From assembly GCA_020852855.1 (NCBI GenBank), contig JADZAA010000082.1, positions 1 to 41,232 on the forward strand: 41,232 nt of DNA, given 5' to 3'. This DNA is from Bacteroidota bacterium. GTDB lineage: Bacteria > Bacteroidota > Ignavibacteria > Kapaibacteriales > UBA961. Under the pieces are notes generated by a model. The model was not told the origin of the DNA, ran no database searches, and saw only the letters and a list, made by a program, of their open reading frames with translations. Shown here piece by piece: positions 8,944-19,000 of this stretch (position 1 is the stretch's first letter; every line of letters starts with the position of its first letter). Made by a program: the position numbers and the translations under genes.

Positions 8944-9558
8944 CTACAGAAATTCCGGGCGATTAAAGAATAACGCCTGACAATTCGGCGATTCCCGCAT
9001 TGCTTTAATTACGGACAGTAAAGGCGAGGTAAAAACGTTCGGATAATCTATCTCGCCCAATTCTTCGCGAATAGGATAGGCCAGACGCTCTGTGTCGGTG
9101 GAGAACTGCGAGTCAATACCCGGCTTGTTCCCGCGCGGATCCAAGCGAAACCAGCCTGTTTCTTCTAAATAGACAGCGTTAAGTCCGTGCAGAGCATAGC
9201 CCGATTCGACGGTTCCTTTGCGCAATACACGTTGATAGCAAAATCCTGCCGGAATTCCCATCCCGCGCAACAATGCGGCCAAGGCATGTGATTTTGCAAA
9301 GCAAATACCGTCTTTTTTGTCTAAGGCTTCTACCGCGCCGATAGTTATATGAGGGCTTTGAGTGTCGAAAGAATGTGCAATTTCGTCGCGAGCAATTTCA
9401 AAGGCAATTTTTGCGCGTTCGCGCGGCGATTCTGTTTTAGCCTTGACAGATTGAATCAGCCGTTGAACGGAAGGTGCGTTGAATTGTATTATATCCGGAA
9501 TTTCTTTCAGATAATCGTCCGAATTTTCGGATTCGAGCTTTAAGTTCATGGGTGCCAA
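8944..9558 (-). CDS. Transglutaminase-like cysteine protease-fold protein
   Basis: This 204-residue protein has the complete catalytic triad of the transglutaminase/protease superfamily: Cys86 in KDGICFAKSHA, His124 in GYALHGLNAVY and Asp140 in WFRLDPRGN. Members act as peptidases, amidases or cross-linking enzymes; the actual substrate here is unknown. There is no clear signal peptide, so it is probably cytosolic. It sits 28 bp downstream of the AhpD/CMD-family gene on the same strand, so the two probably form an operon. A second Met at residue 4 is an alternative start. Confidence 0.85.
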   Translation of the reverse strand: MAPMNLKLESENSDDYLKEIPDIIQFNAPSVQRLIQSVKAKTESPRERAKIAFEIARDEIAHSFDTQSPHITIGAVEALDKKDGICFAKSHALAALLRGMGIPAGFCYQRVLRKGTVESGYALHGLNAVYLEETGWFRLDPRGNKPGIDSQFSTDTERLAYPIREELGEIDYPNVFTSPLLSVIKAMRESPNCQALFFNRPEFL

Positions 9559-9586
9559 AAGCTTGCTTGATTGAACAAAACCCGTC

Positions 9587-10024
9587 TTAATCTAACGGCG
9601 AGCGTGATGTTATGGCTATTCTGTTCCATCCGTTGATGGTTACTATAGTCATAATTACCGCGGCCAATTCCTCGTCGGTCAAAAGCCGTGCCGCTTCATT
9701 ATAAATTTCGTCGGGAACATGACCGTTTGTGATTAGCGTTACCGCTTCGGTTAATGCCAAAACTGCCCGCTCTTTTTCGGTGTATAATTCTGTTTCTCGC
9801 CAAGCATCCAGCAAAAAAAGTCTTTGCGTTGTTTCGCCTATTTTCATTGCATCGCGCACGTGCATATTGATACAATAAGCGCATCCGTTTATTTGCGAAG
9901 CACGTGTTTTAATAAGCTCGTAAATTTTTTTGTCGATTCCGCTTTGAGCGATATATTTTTCCAGACCGACCATAGCCTCCATAGCTTTCGGCGCTGTCTT
10001 CGAGAGGTTTATTCTGTTTTCCAT
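9587..10024 (-). CDS. Carboxymuconolactone decarboxylase / AhpD-like alkylhydroperoxidase family protein
   Basis: This 145-residue protein shows the AhpD-type signature CAYCINMH with Cys48, Cys51 and His55, which in AhpD form a redox disulfide and proton relay that reduces peroxides or peroxiredoxin partners. The helical order and the C-terminal TIVTINGWNRIAI segment are typical of stand-alone CMD-domain proteins (YnjA-like). No peroxiredoxin gene is next to it. It leads the pair with the transglutaminase-fold gene, and lies 76 bp from the end of the GH2-like gene on the same strand. I call an antioxidant or thiol-redox role from family knowledge only. Confidence 0.9.
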   Translation of the reverse strand: MENRINLSKTAPKAMEAMVGLEKYIAQSGIDKKIYELIKTRASQINGCAYCINMHVRDAMKIGETTQRLFLLDAWRETELYTEKERAVLALTEAVTLITNGHVPDEIYNEAARLLTDEELAAVIMTIVTINGWNRIAITSRSPLD

Positions 10025-10100
10025 AGTTTTGCAGTATATCGAGTTAAAAAAAATGGGAAGCGATTCTACCGCTTGTTATTCTTTCCGAATTTCAATGGTT

Positions 10101-12737
10101 TTACATTGCGATAACATTGCGATAATATTCCAAGAACGGTGCGGCTCCGGTTCGTGCAAGCCAAAAAACAGCGGCAGAGCCGACAACTATTGCCAATACT
10201 GCAACTCCTATTGCATAAACGTATATCGGGCGCACATCGAACACGACGGCGGCGGCTTTGAGAGTTCGGTAGCCGCACCAGAGCCACATAGTCGCCAGAA
10301 TAAATTCCAACCAAAAGACGGAACGATATAATGCGAGCAGTTTGTAGAGCCCTATTGCTACGGGGAGCAACAAAATTGCGGGCAAAGCACACCATACCGC
10401 GATTGCGAGAGTATCTGTAAAATAGATTTTTTCCGGCAGAAATATCGAGGCTGTTCGCAATATTGCGGCCACCACTATAAATCCGAAAAACGTAAGTGCG
10501 CTGAATGCGGCAAGCGAAAGCACCGGCGACCAGAGAGCGGGCTGAACTATTCCCGACAAATTATTTGATTGCAATAGGGTTACAACCAAAAATTCCGTGC
10601 GTATGTCGGAACGGAAAAAATGGAAGATAACGGCGCATGTCAGCCCTATCGATGCTGCTATAATAGAGCCGAGAGCAATAGTATGCAATGTGCTCAGAAG
10701 CCGTTGGTCGCGAATATCCGCATAAAAATTAAACGGCCGCAATAATGCACGGAATATGTATTCGCGAAAACGCCTGAAGCGGCTCATAAGAAGCAGAAAG
10801 ATTATTCCCAGCATCAGCCCGACGGCTATAAATAGAAACGGAGCATCTTCGCTGTGATTACCGGCTTTCAGCAACGGCTCTTTTTCGTCGTTCAGAAGTG
10901 CTTTCAGCATCAAATATGCCACGCGGGGGCGGCGTTGCATATCAACTATTCCCGCAGTGCATACAAAAGGGTCGTCGGAGTTTGTGGAAAGAACCTGCCT
11001 TGCGGCGCGATAATCGTTAAAAGCCCAAATTATCTCACCTGCAATATTTATTGTTTCACATTCGCGATAGCAATCGCGAATGTATTGCGCTTGCGATTCG
11101 AGCGACAGCGGGTCGGTGTAACCGTGTTGCTGATTATTGGGTTGCGCCATTTTTCCGAATGTAACCATAACGGGTTGTTTACCTGTCAAAGAAAGCATGC
11201 GCTCTATTTCGGGGCGAAACGACAGCCCTGGCTGCCACCGGCCGTCGGAGCGAAAACAAAGGAAGTCGAGCCCGCCGGCAGAAATTGATTTTGCGCCGAA
11301 TCTAATAGTTTTGAATAATAATTTATCGGAAATTGAGCGTATTGAAGAAATAATCCTTCGCTGATAATTTTCAAACTCATCGGTTTTCTCCTGAATACCG
11401 TCGGAAATACCAATGGCTAAAAAGGCAGGATCTTTATCGAAAGCTCCTACCAATCTTTGCGCCGTATTGGTCATTCGTACTATTGTTTCATCAGATGCTA
11501 TAAATTGGCGCGGCAAATCGTATGCGGGCAAATCCAAAAAAACGAATATACCGTAGCGATTGCATAATTCCATAAAATACGGATGAACCTGGGTATATCT
11601 TACCCTGACAAGGTTAATGCCGAGCGTCTTGAAAAGTTGTACGTCGCGATCTATGTCGTCGGCCGAAAGCGTAATGCCCTCGTCGCCCAAATGTTCCGAA
11701 TACTCCACGCCTTTCAACGAGTGCGGCGAACCGTTAATAATAAAATGCGAGCTGTCGCCCGACTGCGCTATGCTTACTTCCCGCAAGCCGATTTTAGACT
11801 CGAACTCGTCTATTATTTGCGAGCCGGAGGATAGCCTTATCTTTAAATCGTAAAGCGACGGACTCTCGGGCGACCAAAGTTCGGGCGAGGCTATCTTCAT
11901 TGCCAGTTTTATCGGTGCTGTTCTGTCGCGCTCTACCAATATCTGCTGTTCCGATACGGAAGCCGCAGCCGAACTGCCAGGGCGGCGAATCTCTGCTGTT
12001 ACCGTTATAGGAATTTTTTTGAGTATAGCGGTAGAAATACTGTCGGATCCGGCCGCCGAAAGCCTCTCTATTGCTCCCGAAATTATACTTGCGGAAATAG
12101 TTGCATCGCAGGAACTGTATTGTCCCGAAAAATTATATCGCAGGCGAACGTCGTTTGTCCATACATGCGGCGTTCCCACAAGCAGAATATCGCGCGCTAT
12201 ACCCGAATATAATTTTTCCGCAAAGAGGTGACGCTGATTTATTACCGCCGGCGGCGTTACCACAAGCTCTACGAGATTAACGCCGCTTTTGATAATACGC
12301 TCCGGAATATGCACGTAGAACGGTGTCATGCCGCCAAAAAATCGCCCGACATATTGAGCATTGATATAAATTTCGGTTTCGTCGCTGACACCGAGAAAAT
12401 AGAGATTCCAGCCGTATCGTTGCAACATATCGTCATCAATTCGAATATTGCGTCGAAAGCGAATTTTTCTTCCGGCCACGTCCGAATACGGCAAAGTTGC
12501 CACGTCCCAAGCCATACCGTCGTAGCTGCGTTCCCATTTTCCGCCGAGCGAACTGACAAATCGCGTTGATGAATACGTTATGATACGCATCTGCTCTTTT
12601 GTCAAAGGCTTGTAGGACGATTGTGCGGTCTGCGCACAAACAGAAGATACGGCCATCAAGGCAAAAAATGCCGAAAGCGGAAGAAAACTCCGAAGCATTG
12701 TCCGGAAAAAAGAAGCGGGTGTAGAGTTTATTGTCAT
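10101..12737 (-). CDS. GH2-like membrane protein with apparently inactive glycosidase module and polytopic C-terminus
   Basis: This 878-residue protein has a signal peptide (SFLPLSAFFALMAVSSVCAQ). A sugar-binding jelly-roll follows (residues about 40-190, with LPYSDVAGRKIRFRRN and GVSDETEIYINAQYVGRF), then an Ig-like sandwich and a GH2 TIM barrel starting near SLKGVEYSEHLGDEG. The C-terminal third holds about six membrane helices. In active GH2 enzymes the acid/base is the Glu of an N-E pair; the equivalent strand here reads FLAIGISDGIQ. The nucleophile strand, usually TEYG or SEFG, reads QPVMVTFGKM. Both glutamates therefore seem replaced, pointing to a carbohydrate-binding pseudoenzyme. The track starts at a TTG (12767), which overlaps the predicted transcription start. 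The ATG at 12737 sits about 25 nt after it and is preferred. The domain order is certain in outline, the loss of activity is inferred by eye. Confidence 0.82.
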   Translation of the reverse strand: MTINSTPASFFRTMLRSFLPLSAFFALMAVSSVCAQTAQSSYKPLTKEQMRIITYSSTRFVSSLGGKWERSYDGMAWDVATLPYSDVAGRKIRFRRNIRIDDDMLQRYGWNLYFLGVSDETEIYINAQYVGRFFGGMTPFYVHIPERIIKSGVNLVELVVTPPAVINQRHLFAEKLYSGIARDILLVGTPHVWTNDVRLRYNFSGQYSSCDATISASIISGAIERLSAAGSDSISTAILKKIPITVTAEIRRPGSSAAASVSEQQILVERDRTAPIKLAMKIASPELWSPESPSLYDLKIRLSSGSQIIDEFESKIGLREVSIAQSGDSSHFIINGSPHSLKGVEYSEHLGDEGITLSADDIDRDVQLFKTLGINLVRVRYTQVHPYFMELCNRYGIFVFLDLPAYDLPRQFIASDETIVRMTNTAQRLVGAFDKDPAFLAIGISDGIQEKTDEFENYQRRIISSIRSISDKLLFKTIRFGAKSISAGGLDFLCFRSDGRWQPGLSFRPEIERMLSLTGKQPVMVTFGKMAQPNNQQHGYTDPLSLESQAQYIRDCYRECETINIAGEIIWAFNDYRAARQVLSTNSDDPFVCTAGIVDMQRRPRVAYLMLKALLNDEKEPLLKAGNHSEDAPFLFIAVGLMLGIIFLLLMSRFRRFREYIFRALLRPFNFYADIRDQRLLSTLHTIALGSIIAASIGLTCAVIFHFFRSDIRTEFLVVTLLQSNNLSGIVQPALWSPVLSLAAFSALTFFGFIVVAAILRTASIFLPEKIYFTDTLAIAVWCALPAILLLPVAIGLYKLLALYRSVFWLEFILATMWLWCGYRTLKAAAVVFDVRPIYVYAIGVAVLAIVVGSAAVFWLARTGAAPFLEYYRNVIAM

Positions 12738-12768
12738 AAATTTTACAGAAAAATCAAAGAATATCAAA

Positions 12769-12800
12769 CAAAATTATAGGTTATGCTCTCTATTCACAAA
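12769..12800 (-). promoter_or_regulatory. Bacteroidota-type promoter for the GH2-like gene
   Basis: On the minus strand TTTG (12800-12797) is followed by exactly 20 nt and then TAATTTTG (12776-12769), matching the TTTG-N19-21-TAnnTTTG consensus. The expected start of transcription near 12763 gives a leader of about 25 nt to the ATG at 12737. The remaining 275-bp divergent region up to sprA holds no box of this quality on the plus strand. Confidence 0.75.
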
Positions 12801-13042
12801 CAAAGTTTAGCGGCCGCAGTCAAAGAAGTAGACGGAAAGCCGTATTTTGCATAAAATTTTTTTTGACTATGCTCGTTATAGCGTAGCACGCTTTTGCCGA
12901 AAACAGATTCTTTCCGGAGTGTTATCGTCCTTCGATACTTTATATGTTACGCCGACAAATTCTTTTGTTTTATGTGCCAAGCACTCGAGGCTTGACGTTG
13001 CTGTCGGTTATTTGAGTGCGATAAGTTTAGCAAGAAGGGCTG

Positions 13043-16000
13043 ATGACGTCCATTTCATTCTTACCGATAATACGTTTTTTGATTCCGGCGGCGTTCGGGT
13101 CTATTGCTTTACTATTTTGCAATATAGCCGAGGCGGCCGATTTCACCGGTGATTTTTCCCATTTTTATGCGCGTTCGCCGCATATAGTCGTTAGCGGAAA
13201 GGCGGCAATCGCACTGCTCCGGCTAAATCGTTTATTTGTTCCATTTTTTACGTACTCGCCGCAATCGGACCCGGTCCGCCAAGAACGCCCCGTTTTCTTT
13301 TCGGTGCCGCCCTCTATGCGCAATCCGTTCGGTGCGACCGACTATGCCAAGCGTCCGTCTTTACCGCCCGGTTATGGCGTTTCCGTTACGTTCGATTCTA
13401 CCGTTACAACCGTGCGCGCTTCGGAGGATTTGCAGGGTGTAGAGATGTCGCCCTATAAAAATTTGCCATTGGACGAGTATCTCGCTCTGCGGCGCGAGCA
13501 ACAGCAGCGGCAATTATGGGATTCGCTGGTGGCGCAATACGATATTCGCCGCTCTATGTCGGGGCGCGATTTGGCAAGTATTATCAGCCAAGCCACAGGA
13601 TTAAATATACCCGTTCCGCAAAATCCGATTTTCAGCATTTTCGGCAAGCCTTCCATAAGTATTAACGTAAGCGGCGACGTAAACCTTCGCGCAGGTTGGC
13701 GATGGGACTCACAGAAACTTGGTGCGGCCTCCGCCTTCGGGCAAACGCAGTCCGGCCCCTTGTTCTCGCAGGACATAAACCTGAATGTGCAGGGAAAAAT
13801 AGGCGATAAATTGGGTATGAACGTGGATTGGAATACAAGGCAGCAATTCGACCTGAATAATCGCTTCAATATCGGTTTTACGGGTAATGACGACGACATC
13901 ATAAAGCGCGTTGAATTAGGAAACGTGCAATTCCCGACACCATCGGCACTTATAGGAAGCGGTCAGGCTTTGTTCGGCGCACGCGCCGATTTTCAGTTCG
14001 GCCCGCTTTTCCTGAAAACGGTAGCCTCGCAACGCAGGGGCGAGCGTAAATTTATTCAGGCACGCGGCGGAACAGTACGCCAAAACTTTCAATTGCGAGC
14101 ATACGACTATGCCCGCAATCATTTCTTGCTCGATACGGTTTATAAATCGGTGTTTCGAGAGTATTATCGAAATGCCGTGCCGGTTATTCCGCCAAGCGCG
14201 TCGCAATATCGCGTTAAGGAAATCGAAGTATGGGAATCTACCGGCGATGTGCGCGAGCAGGCAACTGCCGCAGAAGCACGGCTTTACGCCGAAATCGCCC
14301 CCAGAAATACATCTGCCGGACAGCGCTACCCGGATTCGATGAAACGCACCGCACCTATTGCCGGACAAATAGAAGCGGGAAAATTTATCAGACTTGAAGC
14401 CAACAGATATTTTTACGACTCAGACCTCGGCCGCCTTACAATTTTAAATATGCGAACCGACCGAACATACGGTGTAGGCTATCGCGTCGAGGCGTTAACG
14501 CCCTTGCCCGACGACGACCTGACGTATGGAACTATGGTGCGCGAACGCAACGAAAAAGATACGCTTATACTTAAATTGGTGACGCGCCCGAATATGCAAC
14601 CCGGTTTTAAGTCGCTATGGGCAAGGCAACTGCGCAACATTTACAATACCGGACAGACAAACGTTAATCTTTCAGATGCGAAAATCAATGTTTGGTATTT
14701 GCGTAAAAACAACGATTCGTCTGACGTTCTCGACGGTGCGCCCGACAAAGTTGTTACGGTATTGCGGGTAGACCAAGTAAATAACGGCACGGGTGCGCCG
14801 CCGCCTGACGGAAAATTTGACCTTGGCGCACCTCCTACGGCCGCCGCCCAAGCCAATAGTTTCCAATCTTCGGTGCCGGGCAGCAATACGGCAGTACAAG
14901 CGCAACAAGGCTCGGCATTTTTCAATCCGATGCGCGGCGAAATTCTATTCCCGAGTTTAGAACCTTTCCGCGAAGGGTTACGCGATTATTTCCGCAAAAT
15001 AGGCAATCCGCAGCTTGCCGAAGAATATGTGTTCGATGCCGTGTATGACACCACAGTAGAAGTAGCACGCCTGCAAACTGCGCGTGATAGATTTGTTATA
15101 TCCGGCGAGGCTACGGGAACATCACAAGGGGGCAGCAACCGTATAGCTCTCGGTGCATGGGGTATTGCTCCGGGCAGTGTGCGCGTTACGCTCGACGGTA
15201 CACCTCTGAAAGAAAATACCGACTATATTGTTGAATATTATTCGGGTATTTTGACTGTATTAAATCCACGCGCCATGCTCCCAACGGCTAATTTAAGCGT
15301 GGAACTCGAGCAAACCGACCAATTTACTACGTCAACAAAAACCATGATAGGTGTTCGTGCCGATATGCAGGTCTATAAATCCCGAACAACTCTCGGCAAT
15401 ATCGGCATGACTTTCATGCTCTATAATCAAGCATTGCTTTTAGACCGCGTTCGACTGAACGACGAACCTGTTTCTAACTCAATGATAGGCTTTGACGGCA
15501 ATTTAAGCACAGAAATTCCTGCAATTACAAAGGCGCTCGACGCATTGCCTTTCCTCGATACTAAAGAAAAGTCTACTCTTAATCTCCGCGGTGAAATAGC
15601 CGCTATGTTGCCCGATCCGAATAAACGCCGATCCGACATAGGTTCGGATAACGGCGAATCAGTAGCTTTTCTTGACGATTTTGAAGGTGCGCAACGCTAT
15701 ATTACTCTCAGCACATCGGGAACGCAGTGGACACATGCGGCGCTGCCAGTTGACTCAACGCTGTATTTTGACGAAGCCTCGCGCCGCGACTTATGGTTCC
15801 GCGGCTATTCATATTGGTTTAATTATTTCATAGGGCGTACTCGGCAAAACGAAGTGTATCCTAATCGCCAATTCGGACAAGGATATGCCACTTTAAATGA
15901 CCTTAAATTTCGATTTAACCCATATTTCCGAGGTATTTACAATCGTAATCCGAATTTTGTAGACACACTGAATCCTCGATGGAGATCCGACAGTACTCGA

Positions 16001-19000
16001 TACGAGCAATATAAACTCGACAATAAATACAGGGCTTGGGGCGGTATGCAACGCTTGCTTTCCACGTTCAATACGAATTTTGACAATGATAATATAGACT
16101 ACATCGAGATTATGATGCGCGTGGCGGCCGAGCCGTCTGCCGAAATGTATATTGATATTGGCCAAATAAGCGAAGATATAGTTCCTAATAATACGCTCGA
16201 TACGGAAGACGGAGCAAATCCCGAATTTCCGATACCCAACAATATAATCGACCCGGGCGAAGACATAGGCATAGACCGATTGGACGACCTGCATGAAAAA
16301 GCCGAATATCCCGCGCCGCTGTCCGACGAGGCCGACCCGGCACGCGATAATTACACTTTTAATTTCCAAAAGCCGCTTCAAGAGCAATCTGAAGCCGATT
16401 TCTTGAAATACAATAATTTCGAGGGCAATGCCTCGCTTTCCGAATCAGGGCAATTCCCCGATAAAGAAATACTGAACAACAACAACGGCCAAACCATATC
16501 GCTCGACAACAGTTACTTTACATACAAAGTAAATTTGAACACGAACGACCCGTCGCAGAATCAGCAGATTGTAGGCGGTGGCACACCCGGATCCGGATGG
16601 TATTTGTGGCGCATACCTATTCGCCGTCCATATAAGCAAACCGGCAATCCGCAATTTTCAAATATACAATACATTCGCGTTTGGGCAAAGGGCGGCACAT
16701 TACTTGCCGATATTGCCGATTGGCGATTCGTCGGTGCGCAATGGCAACGTTCCAATGCTTTTCAGCCCGGCGTTTCACCTTATGACAGCGTGCTTTCCGT
16801 TGCATTCGTAAATGTAGAGGAAAATAGCGGTGCCCCCGATTATTATACATTGCCTCCGGGCGTTCAACGTCCGCGCCAATTACTGAATCCCGACCCAACG
16901 CAAGATATTCGTTTGAACGAACAATCGCTTTCCCTCGGCGTTCGCAATTTGCGCTATAACGACGAGCGCATGGCTGTTCGCATATTACGTCCGACAGACA
17001 TTTTTTACTATAAACAGCTGAAGTTTTTTATACACGGCGACGGCTCGATGCCCGATAATATAGTGCCGGGTGCAACGCCGGCTGCCTACGCTTTTATTCG
17101 GTTCGGCATTGATTCCGCAAACTACTACGAATATCGCCGTCCGCTTCTGCGCGGCTGGCAGGATGTAGGGATAACATTAACCGAACTTGCCGCACTTGTA
17201 AAGCAAAGCCGCGCCCCGGGCAGCGAATTTACTCGCCAGGAATTTACCGTGCCGGGCGACCCTCTTGCGCGATATGCAATTAAGGGAACGCCTATTCTGA
17301 CAAAAGTACAATTTATAGGTTTTGGAATTGCAAATCCGGCAGACCGATACCCCAACGAACTGACCACTACGATGTGGGTAGATGAACTTCGGCTTATCGA
17401 ACCGGTCAATAATGTGGACTGGGCTGCAATCGGCAGCGCGGAATTGAAATTGGCCGATGTGGGAACTATTAATGCGAATTTTTCTACTACACTTCCGAAT
17501 TTTCATAAACTTGAAGAGCGTTTCGGCGACCGCACAACGTCCACCGCCTGGTCGTTTCAGGCGCAGGGAAGTTTGGAAAAATTCCTGCCTAAGTTTATGA
17601 GCTCAATGAAATTGCCCATAAGCTATTCACACACGGAAAATTTGACTGATCCGCAGTTTGCCGCTCAAAGTGATGTGGAACTCAATACTGCGGCCGACGC
17701 GGAATATCGCCGTGTCCTCGCGCTCGGGCAGCCCGATTCTATAGCCCGAAAAGCGGCAGACAACATAGTCTCTCGCTCGCAAACCGTTCGTGTGCAAGAT
17801 AATTGGGCGCTTACCGGTGTAAAACTCGGTATTCCCGTTGATTTTTGGCTGATTAAGGAAACGCTTAATCGAATTACGATTGGCTATAGCTACGGGCAAA
17901 CGTTCGAGCGTTCGCCTGTGGTGCAGGAAAGATTTGAATGGCAATGGCGGCTTACAATGCAATATGCCCTGACAATTCCGCAATCGCTATGGGCAAAGCC
18001 GTTCGGCTGGGCAGACGACATACCGATACTAAGCTCTTTCAAAGATTGGAAAATCAACTTCTTACCGTCGAACTTCTCGACGGGATTGACCATGAACCGC
18101 GCGCGAAGCACAGAACAATCGCGCTTCTTGTCGTTTCCAAGCCCGGTATCGCGCAATTTTACGGCCGACCGTACCGCCCAATTCTCGTGGAGATTCTCCG
18201 AAAAGGGCTTGCTAAGTCCGATTATTGACTATAATTTCGGTACGCAAAGCACGCTCGTTCCCATGGAAACGGACGAAAACGGCAAGCAACGAAGTGCGAA
18301 CGACCTTTTTAAGCGCATTGTAGGCGAAAACGGCAAATTAAATTTTGGCGAGGATAATGCGCATACACAAACCGTTACGGTAAACTTCCGACCGCAACTG
18401 CCCGAATTTATAGGACTTGGGAATTATCTGGAAAATACCGGCTCGTACTCTTCGGTGTTTACTTGGCGAAATGCACTGCAACCCGACCCGGCACTGGCTG
18501 ACGTAGTGAAGCAGGCATCTTTTGCAAGTAAACTCGATCTTCGCACAAATTTCAAACTCAAACCGTTTGCCGATAAACTTTGGGGCAAGAGAGCCGCTTC
18601 CGACACTTCGAGCAATATTTTCAAATCAATAGGGCGCGTACTTAAAACGATTTTTCTTGATTTCGAAACATTGAGCTTCAACTTCAGACAGGATAATTCA
18701 TCGCTTAATCCGGGCGTGTTCGGCGGAACAGGTCTAACGAATTTCTGGCGTGGTGCCGTAGGGCTCGGTCAGCCGCCGTCGCAAGGCGCGGGAATGGCTT
18801 ATCAGCTTGGGCTTGTAGAGCATCCGCACGGCGATATAGGCTTTGCTCCAAGCAGTTCATTTCCGTTTTTTAAATTTACTGCGTATGACGGGATACGTCC
18901 GGCTAATTCAGTGTTTCAGGAAAGCTTTACGCAAAAATCGGGCATTGAAATGCGAACTAACCGCCAACTTTGGCCCGGCGCAACATTAGACCTGAATTGG

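Noticed and set aside
12738-12767. TTG start of the GH2-like ORF
   Set aside because: It would lie upstream of or at the predicted transcription start and would put a charged leader before the signal peptide.
12801-13042. Promoter for sprA
   Set aside because: Several TTTG and T-rich stretches occur, but none pairs with a TAnnTTTG box at the right distance.
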